Assembly (NCBI RefSeq): GCF_900103285.1
Contig: NZ_FNGS01000001.1
Span: 372,001-436,000, forward strand
Direction of reading: 5' to 3'
Length of the DNA: 64,000 nucleotides
Origin: Siphonobacter aquaeclarae
Lineage (GTDB): Bacteria > Bacteroidota > Bacteroidia > Cytophagales > Spirosomataceae
The position numbers were made by a program, and so were the translations under genes. Each line of letters starts with the position of its first letter. Positions within the stretch are counted from its first letter, which is position 1. The notes below the pieces were generated by a model that was given only the letters and a program-made list of their open reading frames with translations, made no database searches and had not been told where the DNA came from. Shown one piece after another: positions 33,941-41,388 of the stretch.

Positions 33941-36879
33941 AAAGAAGAAGCTGCTTCCGGTGTGAGCGGCGTATGAAGCGGCGATTCGACAATCTGCTCC
34001 ACCCGCTGACCGCGAAGCACATACAGGTACAGCCGGTAAAGAGTGGGATGTCTGGGGATCGTCAGCGACAGCCGGGGACCTGTGCCGACGTCCGTCATTT
34101 CCACCGGATTTTCAAAACCGTCTGTGCGGACGAGCTTCCATTCGTAGCGGCTTCCGCGCTCCTGCGCCGTGGGAAACTTCCACGCATTATTCTCCCACCG
34201 GATCACGTAGTAGTCCAGCGTAATGCCTTCATAAGTAGCCAGCGCCGGCCGGAGTATCTTGCAGGGGACAACCGGACCGGGTACCGGCTGCCTGCCCCAC
34301 ATCGATCCGAGCAGGTCGAAAGCGTATTTGGAACGGCCTTCGTAGTCGCGAAGTCCGTCAAAACTCAGGTGTCCGAATATCTTCTCATCCTGCCAGTTGG
34401 AAGCAAACACACCGGCCATTTTGTTTCGTGTTTTGGAATAAGCTTCCGGGCCTATGTAGCTGAAAAAGAAGGGAGTGTGTATTTTCCGGAGGGCCTGATC
34501 CGCAGGTTGCCCGGTTTGATCACGCAGGACCAGCCCGATCGCGTCGATTGCCGGAGCCGTCCGTTTGATCAGGTGAGCAAGTGCGGGAGCGTCGTTTGTA
34601 AGCTCGATGTCTGCCGTGATCGGCCGCGCCGGGTCCGTTTTCCGAATGGATTCCGACACCTTCCGCAACCACAGGAGATAGGCCCGCTGTTCGGCCGTAT
34701 TTTCTGACCGACGGCCTTCCTGAAGCGCCGGATTGCTGAAATTCCAGGAGACGATAGCCTGTTCGCTTTTGAATTGCTGAACGGTCCTGGTGATTTCGTC
34801 GGCGAGCTCGTCCGCTGCATCGGTATCTTTCCGGAAATCAAGGTTTTCCGGAATCCAGAAAGCATAGTGAACCTTCATTTGCTGCCGGCGCGTCGCTTGC
34901 AAGGTATTGTAGTCGTATATCCCCGGGCCGAAATGCCGGATGGCGGTGATGCCCGCGCGACGCATGAGGAGCAGGTCGTCCTCCAGTTCCTGTTTGGTGA
35001 ATGCCGGCTTGCGGCGCGACCAGTTGTGCCCTTTCGTATAGTTGACGCCGTGAACGCCTCCGAAAAAGGATACAGACGTTTTCGGAAAGAAAGCGGTATC
35101 TGACAGCGGAATGCCCATGGCGCGGTACAGCGCTGGAACATCCGGCTGCTTCCGGGGCTTCCGTTTCGCCAGACTTTGGGCGTACAGCTGGTTTTCCCGG
35201 GCGGTCGCGAGCGTCTGCTCCAACCGCGGGCTGAAGCCCTTGAAATAAGTGATGACACTCACCAATAGTATGGTAATCAGAAAGGCAGAGGAGCGTACGC
35301 CGCTGTAAATACGTCGTCTCAACAACCAGAACCGCCCCTTCAGCTCCCGTATGGTTGCAAAGGCGGTTTTTAGTATGGGGAAGCGGATCGCAAGCTCACG
35401 GATCTGCTGCTGCCTGCTTGCCGCGATCGTAAAGCACATGAAAAAACAGTTAACGCCCGCGAAACCGGCCATGATCAGGTTGTAAGGATTCCAGTCCTGG
35501 TACAGGCCATATGCGATGGCCGCCAGCGATACCACCAGTACTACCAGGTTGGGGACATTCAGCGGCCAGTTGTTGGCTTCATTGCCGTCTTTGGGCGTCG
35601 GTACATAGGGTATTTTTTTGCCGGTAAACGTATACAGCACGCCCAGTATATAGACCCACCAGGTACCAATCATGAGCAGGCCGCCTACCACGTGAAAACC
35701 CCTTTCCTCGTCCTCCATCACCCAGGATTGTACAAAATGGCGTATCAGGATTATGCAGGAAGTCATTGGTAAGACGACGAGCGCAAAATCTTCAAGATCA
35801 AACCGCATCGGGCTGACGCCCAGTACCAGGGCGAGAACCGGTATCAGAAAATTGATCAGAAAGATAAAACCCGACAGGTAGTGCAGCGGAATGGTCCCGT
35901 ACTGAATCCGCTGCCGCCAGGTAAACCCGCCGAATAGTTTGGGGTATACGTGGACGAAGAGATCAAATACTCCCCGCGACCACTTCAATTGTTGTTTGTA
36001 GTAGGCCGAAAGCGTCGAAGGAACAAGTCCGCGGGCCAGAACCGCCGGTACATACAGGGATTTCCATCCTTTGGCATGCAGTTGCATCGACGTGTGCATG
36101 TCTTCGGCCAGCCCGGCCGCGTGCCCGCCGATGGATTCCAGTGCCGTGCGCCGGAAGGTACAATTGGCCCCGATGGCCAGCACCGTCCCGTAGCGGTTCA
36201 TGGTCATCATCATCGGGCCATAAAACTGGTAGGTCTGCTGGGCGGCGCCTTTGGCAATGAGGCCTTCGTCGTGGTTTTTATAGGCCTGAACGATCTGCAC
36301 ATAACCGATTCCGGGGTCGTCGAAATGCGGGACAATCGGATCGAGAAAATCAGGAAACGGTACGTGATCGGGATCGAGTACCACGCATAGCTCTCCGGAC
36401 GAACTCCGCAGCGCATTGTTGATATTGCCTGCCTTCGCGTTCTTTTTGTCCGTCCGGGTGATGTGGTGTACGCCGAGGCGCGCGCATACGTCCCGGAGGT
36501 ACGGGTCGTCGGCTTCGTCGCACAAATAAGTTTCATGCGGATACGTAATAGCCTGAATAGCCGTGAGCGTTTCGACGATCATCTCGTACGGCTCGCCGGC
36601 GCAGAACGTCGTAAAAATATCGACGGAGTAGTGACGAGTCAGGGGCGGTGTCGGCGGCACGCTGATGCAAAGGTAGTGGTACCATTCGTGCAGTACTTTC
36701 AGGCAGGCGAATACAAAACCGGTGACCAGCATCCAGTACAACGGCGCATATCCCCGTACCGGTTCAGACAATACCCGGGATAGGAAAAACCCCATAGCCA
36801 GAACGCCCAGGATGATCATCAGCCGGAGCATCACCAGCTGTCTGCCGGTCGGGGGTTTTACGGACAACGCTTGCTTCAC
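33937..36879 (-). CDS. GT2 cellulose-synthase-like glycosyltransferase fused to a pseudo-glycosidase domain
   Basis: The product has 980 residues. Two N-terminal membrane helices (about 17-34, 46-63) precede a GT2 domain with D121 (YLCDEADD), DPDH (D169, D171), AED (D260) and QQLKW (296-300, QxxRW-like with Lys for Arg). Further helices form a polymer channel (about 328-485), and a final helix (about 531-547) leads to an extracytoplasmic domain (about 600-870). That domain looks like a GH2/GH5-type TIM barrel (VHGVNYTKG, LMRRAGITAIRHFGPG). Both catalytic Glu are missing (WNFSNPAL where WxxxNE is expected, FFFSYIG where LLEWG is expected). No PilZ domain is seen, so c-di-GMP control is unlikely. 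A beta-glucan or mannan product is likely. Confidence 0.9.
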   Translation of the reverse strand: MKQALSVKPPTGRQLVMLRLMIILGVLAMGFFLSRVLSEPVRGYAPLYWMLVTGFVFACLKVLHEWYHYLCISVPPTPPLTRHYSVDIFTTFCAGEPYEMIVETLTAIQAITYPHETYLCDEADDPYLRDVCARLGVHHITRTDKKNAKAGNINNALRSSSGELCVVLDPDHVPFPDFLDPIVPHFDDPGIGYVQIVQAYKNHDEGLIAKGAAQQTYQFYGPMMMTMNRYGTVLAIGANCTFRRTALESIGGHAAGLAEDMHTSMQLHAKGWKSLYVPAVLARGLVPSTLSAYYKQQLKWSRGVFDLFVHVYPKLFGGFTWRQRIQYGTIPLHYLSGFIFLINFLIPVLALVLGVSPMRFDLEDFALVVLPMTSCIILIRHFVQSWVMEDEERGFHVVGGLLMIGTWWVYILGVLYTFTGKKIPYVPTPKDGNEANNWPLNVPNLVVLVVSLAAIAYGLYQDWNPYNLIMAGFAGVNCFFMCFTIAASRQQQIRELAIRFPILKTAFATIRELKGRFWLLRRRIYSGVRSSAFLITILLVSVITYFKGFSPRLEQTLATARENQLYAQSLAKRKPRKQPDVPALYRAMGIPLSDTAFFPKTSVSFFGGVHGVNYTKGHNWSRRKPAFTKQELEDDLLLMRRAGITAIRHFGPGIYDYNTLQATRRQQMKVHYAFWIPENLDFRKDTDAADELADEITRTVQQFKSEQAIVSWNFSNPALQEGRRSENTAEQRAYLLWLRKVSESIRKTDPARPITADIELTNDAPALAHLIKRTAPAIDAIGLVLRDQTGQPADQALRKIHTPFFFSYIGPEAYSKTRNKMAGVFASNWQDEKIFGHLSFDGLRDYEGRSKYAFDLLGSMWGRQPVPGPVVPCKILRPALATYEGITLDYYVIRWENNAWKFPTAQERGSRYEWKLVRTDGFENPVEMTDVGTGPRLSLTIPRHPTLYRLYLYVLRGQRVEQIVESPLHTPLTPEAASSF

Positions 36880-38195
36880 GGCTGACGGATGACATAAAAA
36901 GGTGTATTACAGGAGGAAAAATGCCCTCCCTGATCATACACCGTAGCAAAGATACGGTAAGGACCCTCCTCGCGGGGAGCGGAAAAAGTCAGACGGAGGT
37001 TGTCGCCCGCGCCCGTGACAGTCATCAGCGGCGTCAGCTTTCGGGTACTGTTCCGGTGGTTTTCACGGTACCAGTCTTCCCGGAAAACCTGCCAGCGGAT
37101 CGACCGGATCTGGTTATGCCGGTTGGAAAGCAGTACCTCGGCACCTGTTTCCGCGCCGGGAGTAAGCAGGACATTATCGCGCGCACCCCGCTGACTCAGA
37201 AGCATATACCGGATCTGTGGATAGGTGACGGGCGACGGCCTTCCGGTCCATAGCTCCCGCATGATGCCAACGGCCTCAGATGAGCGCCCGTCTTCGTCAA
37301 ACATACTGAACCACGTCGGCGTCGTTTCCTGCTTGTTTCCCCAGAAAAATACGCAGGCGCCCAGGAAACGCGGATCTTCCACCGGCATATCCCGCCGGTA
37401 GCGCTGCCGGTACACTTCCGCCTTTTTCTGACTTGTATCTTCAATAAAAGCGCTCCAGGCTGTCTGTTCGGTTCCCTGCCAGGGGCCGCTGACTCCCCAT
37501 TCAAGCAGCATATAAGGCCCCTTCCAGAACCAGGCCTGGTCTGCCAGATCCTGACGCAGGGTGGAAAGTCTGCCGAAAATATTGAACGAGATAATATCAA
37601 TATCGCAGCGCAGCCGGAGATTGAAAATGTACTTGGAATTAAAGTTCAGGATTGTTGTCGTGACAGGATGATCCGGGTCTTCGGTGTGGATCATGTCCGT
37701 CAGATCGCTAAAGGCTTTATAGAAATCGGCATACTTCCATTTGTACGGAAAATCCAGTTCGTTTCCCAGGCACCACATGAGTACGGACGGGTGGCTTTTG
37801 TAACGTTTTACGAGAGACGTAAACGCCTGCAAGCGCTTTTGGTTACTCTCCGGCGACTCATAAAGTGCCAAATCGCTGCTATTCGGGAGCGGAAGGCCTA
37901 CGATGACCGCGAGGTGATGCCGGCCGGCGCTGTCCAGTATGGCGGCGAGGCCGGTCGTATCCCAGGTTCGGAGTGTGTTCCCACCCGCTTCCTCCAATTC
38001 CTGAAAGTGAGAAAAACCACCGGCTCCCTTTACCGCGAAAGGCTTCCCATCCCGCATCAGAGTATACCTGCCTTCCTGCTGGTCGACGTACACGCGGGCT
38101 GCCTTGTTTGTGCGCCTCTCTCCGCGACATGCCATGAGCGCCGACAGGAGCGACAGAGTCACCAGAAAGAAAAGCAAATGCGTTCGGGTCAACAA
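36876..38195 (-). CDS. Glycosidase lipoprotein (GH2/GH5-like TIM barrel) of the polysaccharide synthase locus
   Basis: This 439-residue lipoprotein (lipobox SALMAC, anchor C23) has a TIM-barrel glycosidase domain. The catalytic acids are intact: E146 in LMWCLGNELD and nucleophile E232 in YMLLEWGVSG. A beta-sandwich-like C-terminal part (about 330-439) follows. The barrel resembles the lost-catalysis domain fused to the neighbouring GT2, so one may be a copy of the other. It is the first gene of the operon and overlaps the synthase gene by 4 bases (ATGA type). It probably trims or remodels the nascent polymer in the periplasm, as BcsZ does for cellulose. Confidence 0.87.
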   Translation of the reverse strand: MLTRTHLLFFLVTLSLLSALMACRGERRTNKAARVYVDQQEGRYTLMRDGKPFAVKGAGGFSHFQELEEAGGNTLRTWDTTGLAAILDSAGRHHLAVIVGLPLPNSSDLALYESPESNQKRLQAFTSLVKRYKSHPSVLMWCLGNELDFPYKWKYADFYKAFSDLTDMIHTEDPDHPVTTTILNFNSKYIFNLRLRCDIDIISFNIFGRLSTLRQDLADQAWFWKGPYMLLEWGVSGPWQGTEQTAWSAFIEDTSQKKAEVYRQRYRRDMPVEDPRFLGACVFFWGNKQETTPTWFSMFDEDGRSSEAVGIMRELWTGRPSPVTYPQIRYMLLSQRGARDNVLLTPGAETGAEVLLSNRHNQIRSIRWQVFREDWYRENHRNSTRKLTPLMTVTGAGDNLRLTFSAPREEGPYRIFATVYDQGGHFSSCNTPFYVIRQP

Positions 38196-38257
38196 GGGAG
38201 GAGCAGGTTTCCGACCGGGAGAGTCATGGCTGTTGAAACCCGAAGATAACGCAAAAA

Positions 38258-38330
38258 CAGTTTTCGGTTTATAGTTTTCGGTTTACAGTTGCGAAGCGGC
38301 TGTAAACGGTAAAATGTAAACCTAAAACTG
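38258..38330. repeat. Palindromic heptamer-repeat element, family B copy 1
   Basis: Five 7-bp units of consensus CNGTTNN (CAGTTTT, CGGTTTA, TAGTTTT, CGGTTTA, CAGTTGC) run from 38258 to 38292. After a short spacer, four inverted units follow (38303-38330). The arms pair imperfectly into a long hairpin. It starts 7 bases after the stop of the oxidoreductase gene and precedes the glycosidase gene, so it may end the former's transcript. Confidence 0.85.
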
Positions 38331-38336
38331 TTTCTG

Positions 38337-39086
38337 CTATTCCATAAGGCCGGAGGGAAGATCCTCCGCGTACCCGCCGACACGGCCCGTGTGCGTGGCA
38401 CGTGCGAGCAGCGTACGCACTTTGCCGGGCGGGACCGAACGGATGCGTTCGGCCCGAAACCAGGTACGGCGCTCGTCGTCGGTCAGTCCGGCCGGCGGCT
38501 CCACGATATAAGGAAGCACGTATACCGGCATACCCGCCTCCATGCGCCAGCTGTCTGCCAGGGAGCCATTGTCGACGGCGTCGAACCCGATCCTGTCCAG
38601 AAAACTGAAAACACGGGCTTTGGCATAGGCGTCGTTGCTGCTGACGGGCAGCGCCCAGCGGTCTGCTGCACCCGCAGGCCGCGGACCATTGCCGAGGTGA
38701 TGATGATCGAGGTTATTGAGAGCCTTGACCACCAGCGAGCCTTTCAGGAATCGCTGGATCAGCTCGCTGGACGTCGCCGACCGGTCCTCCAGTGCCGGGA
38801 TGATACCGTTTGTGCACGGGAAGTAATTTGTCGTGTCGACGATCACCTTTCCAATAAAATCAGCCGGTGAAAGCCGGGTAAAATCGGGAAACGGAATGGA
38901 TAGGACAATGAGATCGCTCTCGCGGGCGATTTTTTCCGGCGTCGCATCCGTCCCGGAATGCAGTTCGGCCGTCGCTGACGTACAGGGAAACGTACTGATC
39001 AGGACATGGTAGCCTGCTGAAACGGATAGCCGCGCCAATGTGCAATGGACCGGCCCCATACCGATAAATCCAATGGTTTGCGTCAT
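38337..39086 (-). CDS. NADP-binding oxidoreductase (F420-dependent NADP reductase-like)
   Basis: This 249-residue protein has an N-terminal Rossmann fold of the type annotated as NADP oxidoreductase, coenzyme F420-dependent. The start is taken at MTQTIGFIGMG; the longer frame to 39149 lacks conserved character. The nucleotide loop reads GMGPVHCTLA, where the third small residue of GxGxxG is replaced by His. Later parts (SDLIVLSIPF, GKVIVDTTNYF, VVKALNNLDHHHLG) match the family. Bacteroidota do not normally use F420, so an NADPH-linked reduction of an unknown substrate is more likely. Two phased AraC-like sites lie upstream, indicating control by the neighbouring AraC regulator. Confidence 0.85.
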   Translation of the reverse strand: MTQTIGFIGMGPVHCTLARLSVSAGYHVLISTFPCTSATAELHSGTDATPEKIARESDLIVLSIPFPDFTRLSPADFIGKVIVDTTNYFPCTNGIIPALEDRSATSSELIQRFLKGSLVVKALNNLDHHHLGNGPRPAGAADRWALPVSSNDAYAKARVFSFLDRIGFDAVDNGSLADSWRMEAGMPVYVLPYIVEPPAGLTDDERRTWFRAERIRSVPPGKVRTLLARATHTGRVGGYAEDLPSGLME

Positions 39087-39244
39087 AGGTTCTGATTGCG
39101 TTGGGGTATGTTTCCGGAAAACAGTGTCCGAACAGGCCGCGCTCCGCAAGGGCGGAGAAGCATGTGAAAAACGGTAAGTGCTATACGGTACCTGTTGGAA
39201 AGAAGCGTGCCGGTGACGGACGTTTGTTTATTCGGAAGACAAGA

Positions 39245-39252
39245 CAAAGATA
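39245..39252 (-). promoter_or_regulatory. -7 box of the oxidoreductase gene
   Basis: The minus strand reads TATCTTTG, an exact TAnnTTTG match. It lies about 25 bases downstream of the nearer AraC-type repeat and leaves a leader of about 155 bases. Confidence 0.58.
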
Positions 39253-39276
39253 CTTCCCCGCGTACCGGAGGAGGTA

Positions 39277-39311
39277 AATGATATCAAACAGAAAATTAAT
39301 GATATCAAACA
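39277..39311 (-). promoter_or_regulatory. AraC-type direct-repeat operator
   Basis: The 14-mer TGTTTGATATCATT (minus strand) occurs at 39311-39298 and again at 39290-39277, a perfect direct repeat with 21-bp period (two helical turns). This is the spacing used by AraC proteins at activation sites. It lies between the stop of the AraC gene (39313) and the -7 box of the oxidoreductase gene, with the proximal copy next to the -33 region. Confidence 0.7.
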
Positions 39312-39312
39312 A

Positions 39313-40173
39313 TCAGGCGCGGAATGACTTCGGGGGGAGGCCCGTCGCCCGTTTGAAGTAATTGTTGAAATGCGACGGATACTCAAACCCGAGGCTGTAG
39401 GCAACCTCCGCCACGCTCCAGTCGGTATGTTGCAGCAGGGCTTTCGCCTCGCCGACAATCCGCTCGGTGACGTGCGCGGAGGTGGTGCGGCCGGTTACCT
39501 CCCGGACGGCCCGGTTGAGGTGATTGACGTGAATCGACAGGTGGTCGGCGTATTCCTGGGCGGTCCGGAGCGCGAGCGGGCGACCGGGACTTTCCACCGG
39601 AAACTGCCGCTCCAGCAATTCGAGAAACAGGGAGGCTATACGTGTAGCGGCGCGTTGCTGACCCGGCAGGCTCTCCGCCGGGCGGATTTTATGCGCCTCG
39701 TGAATGACCAGCTGAAGGCAGGTACGGATCAGTTCGTCCTTAAAGGCATAGGTACTGTTTTGCTCGTCCAGCATCTTGATAAAAAGAGGCTGCAAAGCGG
39801 CTTCCTGAGCGGCATCAAGCAGCATAACCGGCACGCTGCCTATCCGGAACAGGGGTGATTCCTGGATGCTCTCGGAACGGCCGGCAGCCTTCAGAAATTC
39901 CTCGGTAAAGAGGCACGAATAACCTGACTGACGCTCTGACAGCAATTCGACGGAATAGGGCTTGCGCGGGTTCGAGAAAAACAAAAAGCAGCCGTTGATC
40001 TCGTACTTCCGGTCGGCATAGTGAATCCGGACGTGCCCGGTGGACAAGGCGATTTTATAATAATCCCGTCGACTGTAGGCAGGCGCCCCGCTCGCCGACT
40101 GCTCGATTTGAAAGACGTTGAATCCCCGTAGTTTGAGGTCACTTGCATTCAGGTGTACTGACTGGTCGCTCAT
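39313..40173 (-). CDS. AraC-family transcriptional regulator
   Basis: The product has 286 residues. An N-terminal cupin-like sensing domain (about 20-150, IHYADRKYEINGCFLFFSN and CLFTEEFLKA) precedes two helix-turn-helix motifs at the C-terminus (YADHLSIHVNHLNRAVREVT and VAYSLGFEYPSHFNNYFKRA, ending LPPKSFRA). It is next to the oxidoreductase gene on the same strand. A 21-bp-phased direct repeat directly after its stop is its probable binding site. The start codon lies only 4 bases after a TAACTTTG box, so the transcript is probably leaderless. Confidence 0.93.
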   Translation of the reverse strand: MSDQSVHLNASDLKLRGFNVFQIEQSASGAPAYSRRDYYKIALSTGHVRIHYADRKYEINGCFLFFSNPRKPYSVELLSERQSGYSCLFTEEFLKAAGRSESIQESPLFRIGSVPVMLLDAAQEAALQPLFIKMLDEQNSTYAFKDELIRTCLQLVIHEAHKIRPAESLPGQQRAATRIASLFLELLERQFPVESPGRPLALRTAQEYADHLSIHVNHLNRAVREVTGRTTSAHVTERIVGEAKALLQHTDWSVAEVAYSLGFEYPSHFNNYFKRATGLPPKSFRA

Positions 40174-40177
40174 CTGG

Positions 40178-40185
40178 CAAAGTTA
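40178..40185 (-). promoter_or_regulatory. -7 box abutting the AraC start codon (leaderless candidate)
   Basis: The minus strand reads TAACTTTG then four bases then ATG. With transcription usually starting a few bases after this box, the message would begin at or next to the start codon. Confidence 0.55.
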
Positions 40186-40510
40186 AAGAAATCAAGCAGG
40201 AAACTGCGTTCGTTTTTGTTTTCGGGAGGGGGGGTGAGAGGAGAAAGTCCGTACCGTTTCATACCCCCTTGCAAACGTCTGCGCGCCAGCAGGTCAGCCC
40301 CTCGCGTTCGGGCGCATGTTTTTGCGGTCTTCCTGGTTTTGCCGGCGCGCGTACAGGGATCCGTTCGGTTTGCGGGGAAGTTGAACCTGCGGCGCTATTC
40401 AAATACGGTTGGGAATAGCTTCGGAGCTGCCGGTGTGCCCGCCGGGCAAAAACAGCCGCTCAGCCTCCTGCCATTCCGCTTATCGCGCAAATCCTGACAA
40501 AAGGATAATA
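40186..40510. other. Divergent intergenic stretch, no gene recognised
   Basis: This region is rich in G+C near 40300-40490. Overlapping open frames exist on the plus strand, but their Arg/Ser/Pro-rich translations look non-coding and they have no start context. I find no terminator or RNA structure that I can name. Confidence 0.45.
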
Positions 40511-40545
40511 TTTATTGTTTATCAATAAAAATATATTCTATTTTG
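40511..40545 (+). promoter_or_regulatory. Promoter with palindromic operator of the DUF2975/XRE pair
   Basis: TTTATTG (40511-40517) and CAATAAA (40523-40529) form a perfect inverted repeat with a 5-base centre. It contains the TTG of a -33 element; TATTTTG (40539-40545) is 21 bases downstream and serves as a near-consensus -7 box. The site is well placed for repression by the small XRE protein encoded second in the operon. Confidence 0.55.
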
Positions 40546-40570
40546 GCAAAATATTTAACCAGACACAATC

Positions 40571-41119
40571 ATGAAAATTACGACAAAGCAGGTATTGACG
40601 TTGCTGCTGATCCTCACCTGGGTCATCTTTATCGGGGTCTGTATCGAAGCAGGGGGAGTCCTTTTCAGTGCCTTTTATACGCTGTTCATTAACTCGGTCA
40701 ATGCGGAAAATTTCTGGGTTGGCAACAACCTGACAGAACTATATGCGCTTGACAGAGGCTACTTCGCGGTAGAGGCGCTGCTGATTGGTATTGCGTCCAC
40801 CCTGAAAGCCGTGATGTTTTACCTTATTCTCAGTATGTTATATAGTAAGAAGCTACGGATCTCTCAGCCGTTCAGTCGGGAAATGCGTCGGTTTATTCTC
40901 CGGCTTTCGGGTCTGACGCTGGGTATCGGAGTATTCACCGGATGGGGCGTGCGATACACCGCCTGGCTGGCGGGAAAGGGAATTTCGATGCCTGATACCC
41001 AGCAATTGCACCTTGGAGGAGCCGATGTATGGGTGTTTATGGCGGTTATCCTCCTTATCATTGCGGAGATTTTCAAGCGCGGAATCGAAATGCAGGCCGA
41101 GAACGAATTAACCATTTAA
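40571..41119 (+). CDS. DUF2975 family membrane protein
   Basis: This 182-residue inner-membrane protein has four predicted helices (about 7-32, 74-98, 112-132, 152-170). It belongs by appearance and context to DUF2975, a family of unknown function that is commonly encoded beside a small XRE-type regulator. The next gene, 3 bases downstream, is exactly such a regulator. The pair has a palindromic operator overlapping its promoter, so autoregulation is likely. Confidence 0.83.
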   Translation: MKITTKQVLTLLLILTWVIFIGVCIEAGGVLFSAFYTLFINSVNAENFWVGNNLTELYALDRGYFAVEALLIGIASTLKAVMFYLILSMLYSKKLRISQPFSREMRRFILRLSGLTLGIGVFTGWGVRYTAWLAGKGISMPDTQQLHLGGADVWVFMAVILLIIAEIFKRGIEMQAENELTI

Positions 41120-41122
41120 GCC

Positions 41123-41332
41123 ATGCCCATAATCGTAAACCTGGATGTCATGATGGCCAGGCGGAAAATATCCCTGAATACGTTGTCGGAGAAAGTGGGC
41201 CTGACGCTGTCCAACCTGTCGATCCTCAAAACCGGTAAAGCCAAAGCAATCCGGTTCAGTACCCTGGAAGCGATTTGTGAAGTATTGGAATGCCAGCCGG
41301 GGGATATATTGGAGTATAGAGAGGGGGAATAG
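41123..41332 (+). CDS. Small XRE-family regulator (YozG-like)
   Basis: This 69-residue protein is nearly all helix-turn-helix. MPIIVNLDVMMARRKISLN is the start, LSEKVGLTLSNLSILKTGK holds the recognition region, and CEVLECQPGDILEY the end. This is the Cro/C1 type of the YozG group, known as partner of DUF2975 membrane proteins. It is cotranscribed with that gene (3-base gap), and a very strong terminator follows at once. It probably represses its own operon at the inverted repeat at 40511. Confidence 0.92.
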   Translation: MPIIVNLDVMMARRKISLNTLSEKVGLTLSNLSILKTGKAKAIRFSTLEAICEVLECQPGDILEYREGE

Positions 41333-41368
41333 AAAAAGGGGTTCGCGTTGAAGCGCGAACCCCTTTTT
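41333..41368. terminator. Bidirectional intrinsic terminator
   Basis: A 15-bp perfect stem (41333-41347 with 41354-41368) has a 6-base loop, A-tract on one side and T-tract on the other. It serves both the XRE gene and the convergent SusD gene. Confidence 0.93.
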
Positions 41369-41388
41369 GGTAAGGTGATTCAGAAAAA

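Noticed and set aside
40216-40497. 93-codon plus-strand frame in the AraC/DUF2975 spacer
   Set aside because: Arg/Ser/Pro-rich translation, two overlapping frames of equal quality, and it runs into the promoter of the DUF2975 gene.
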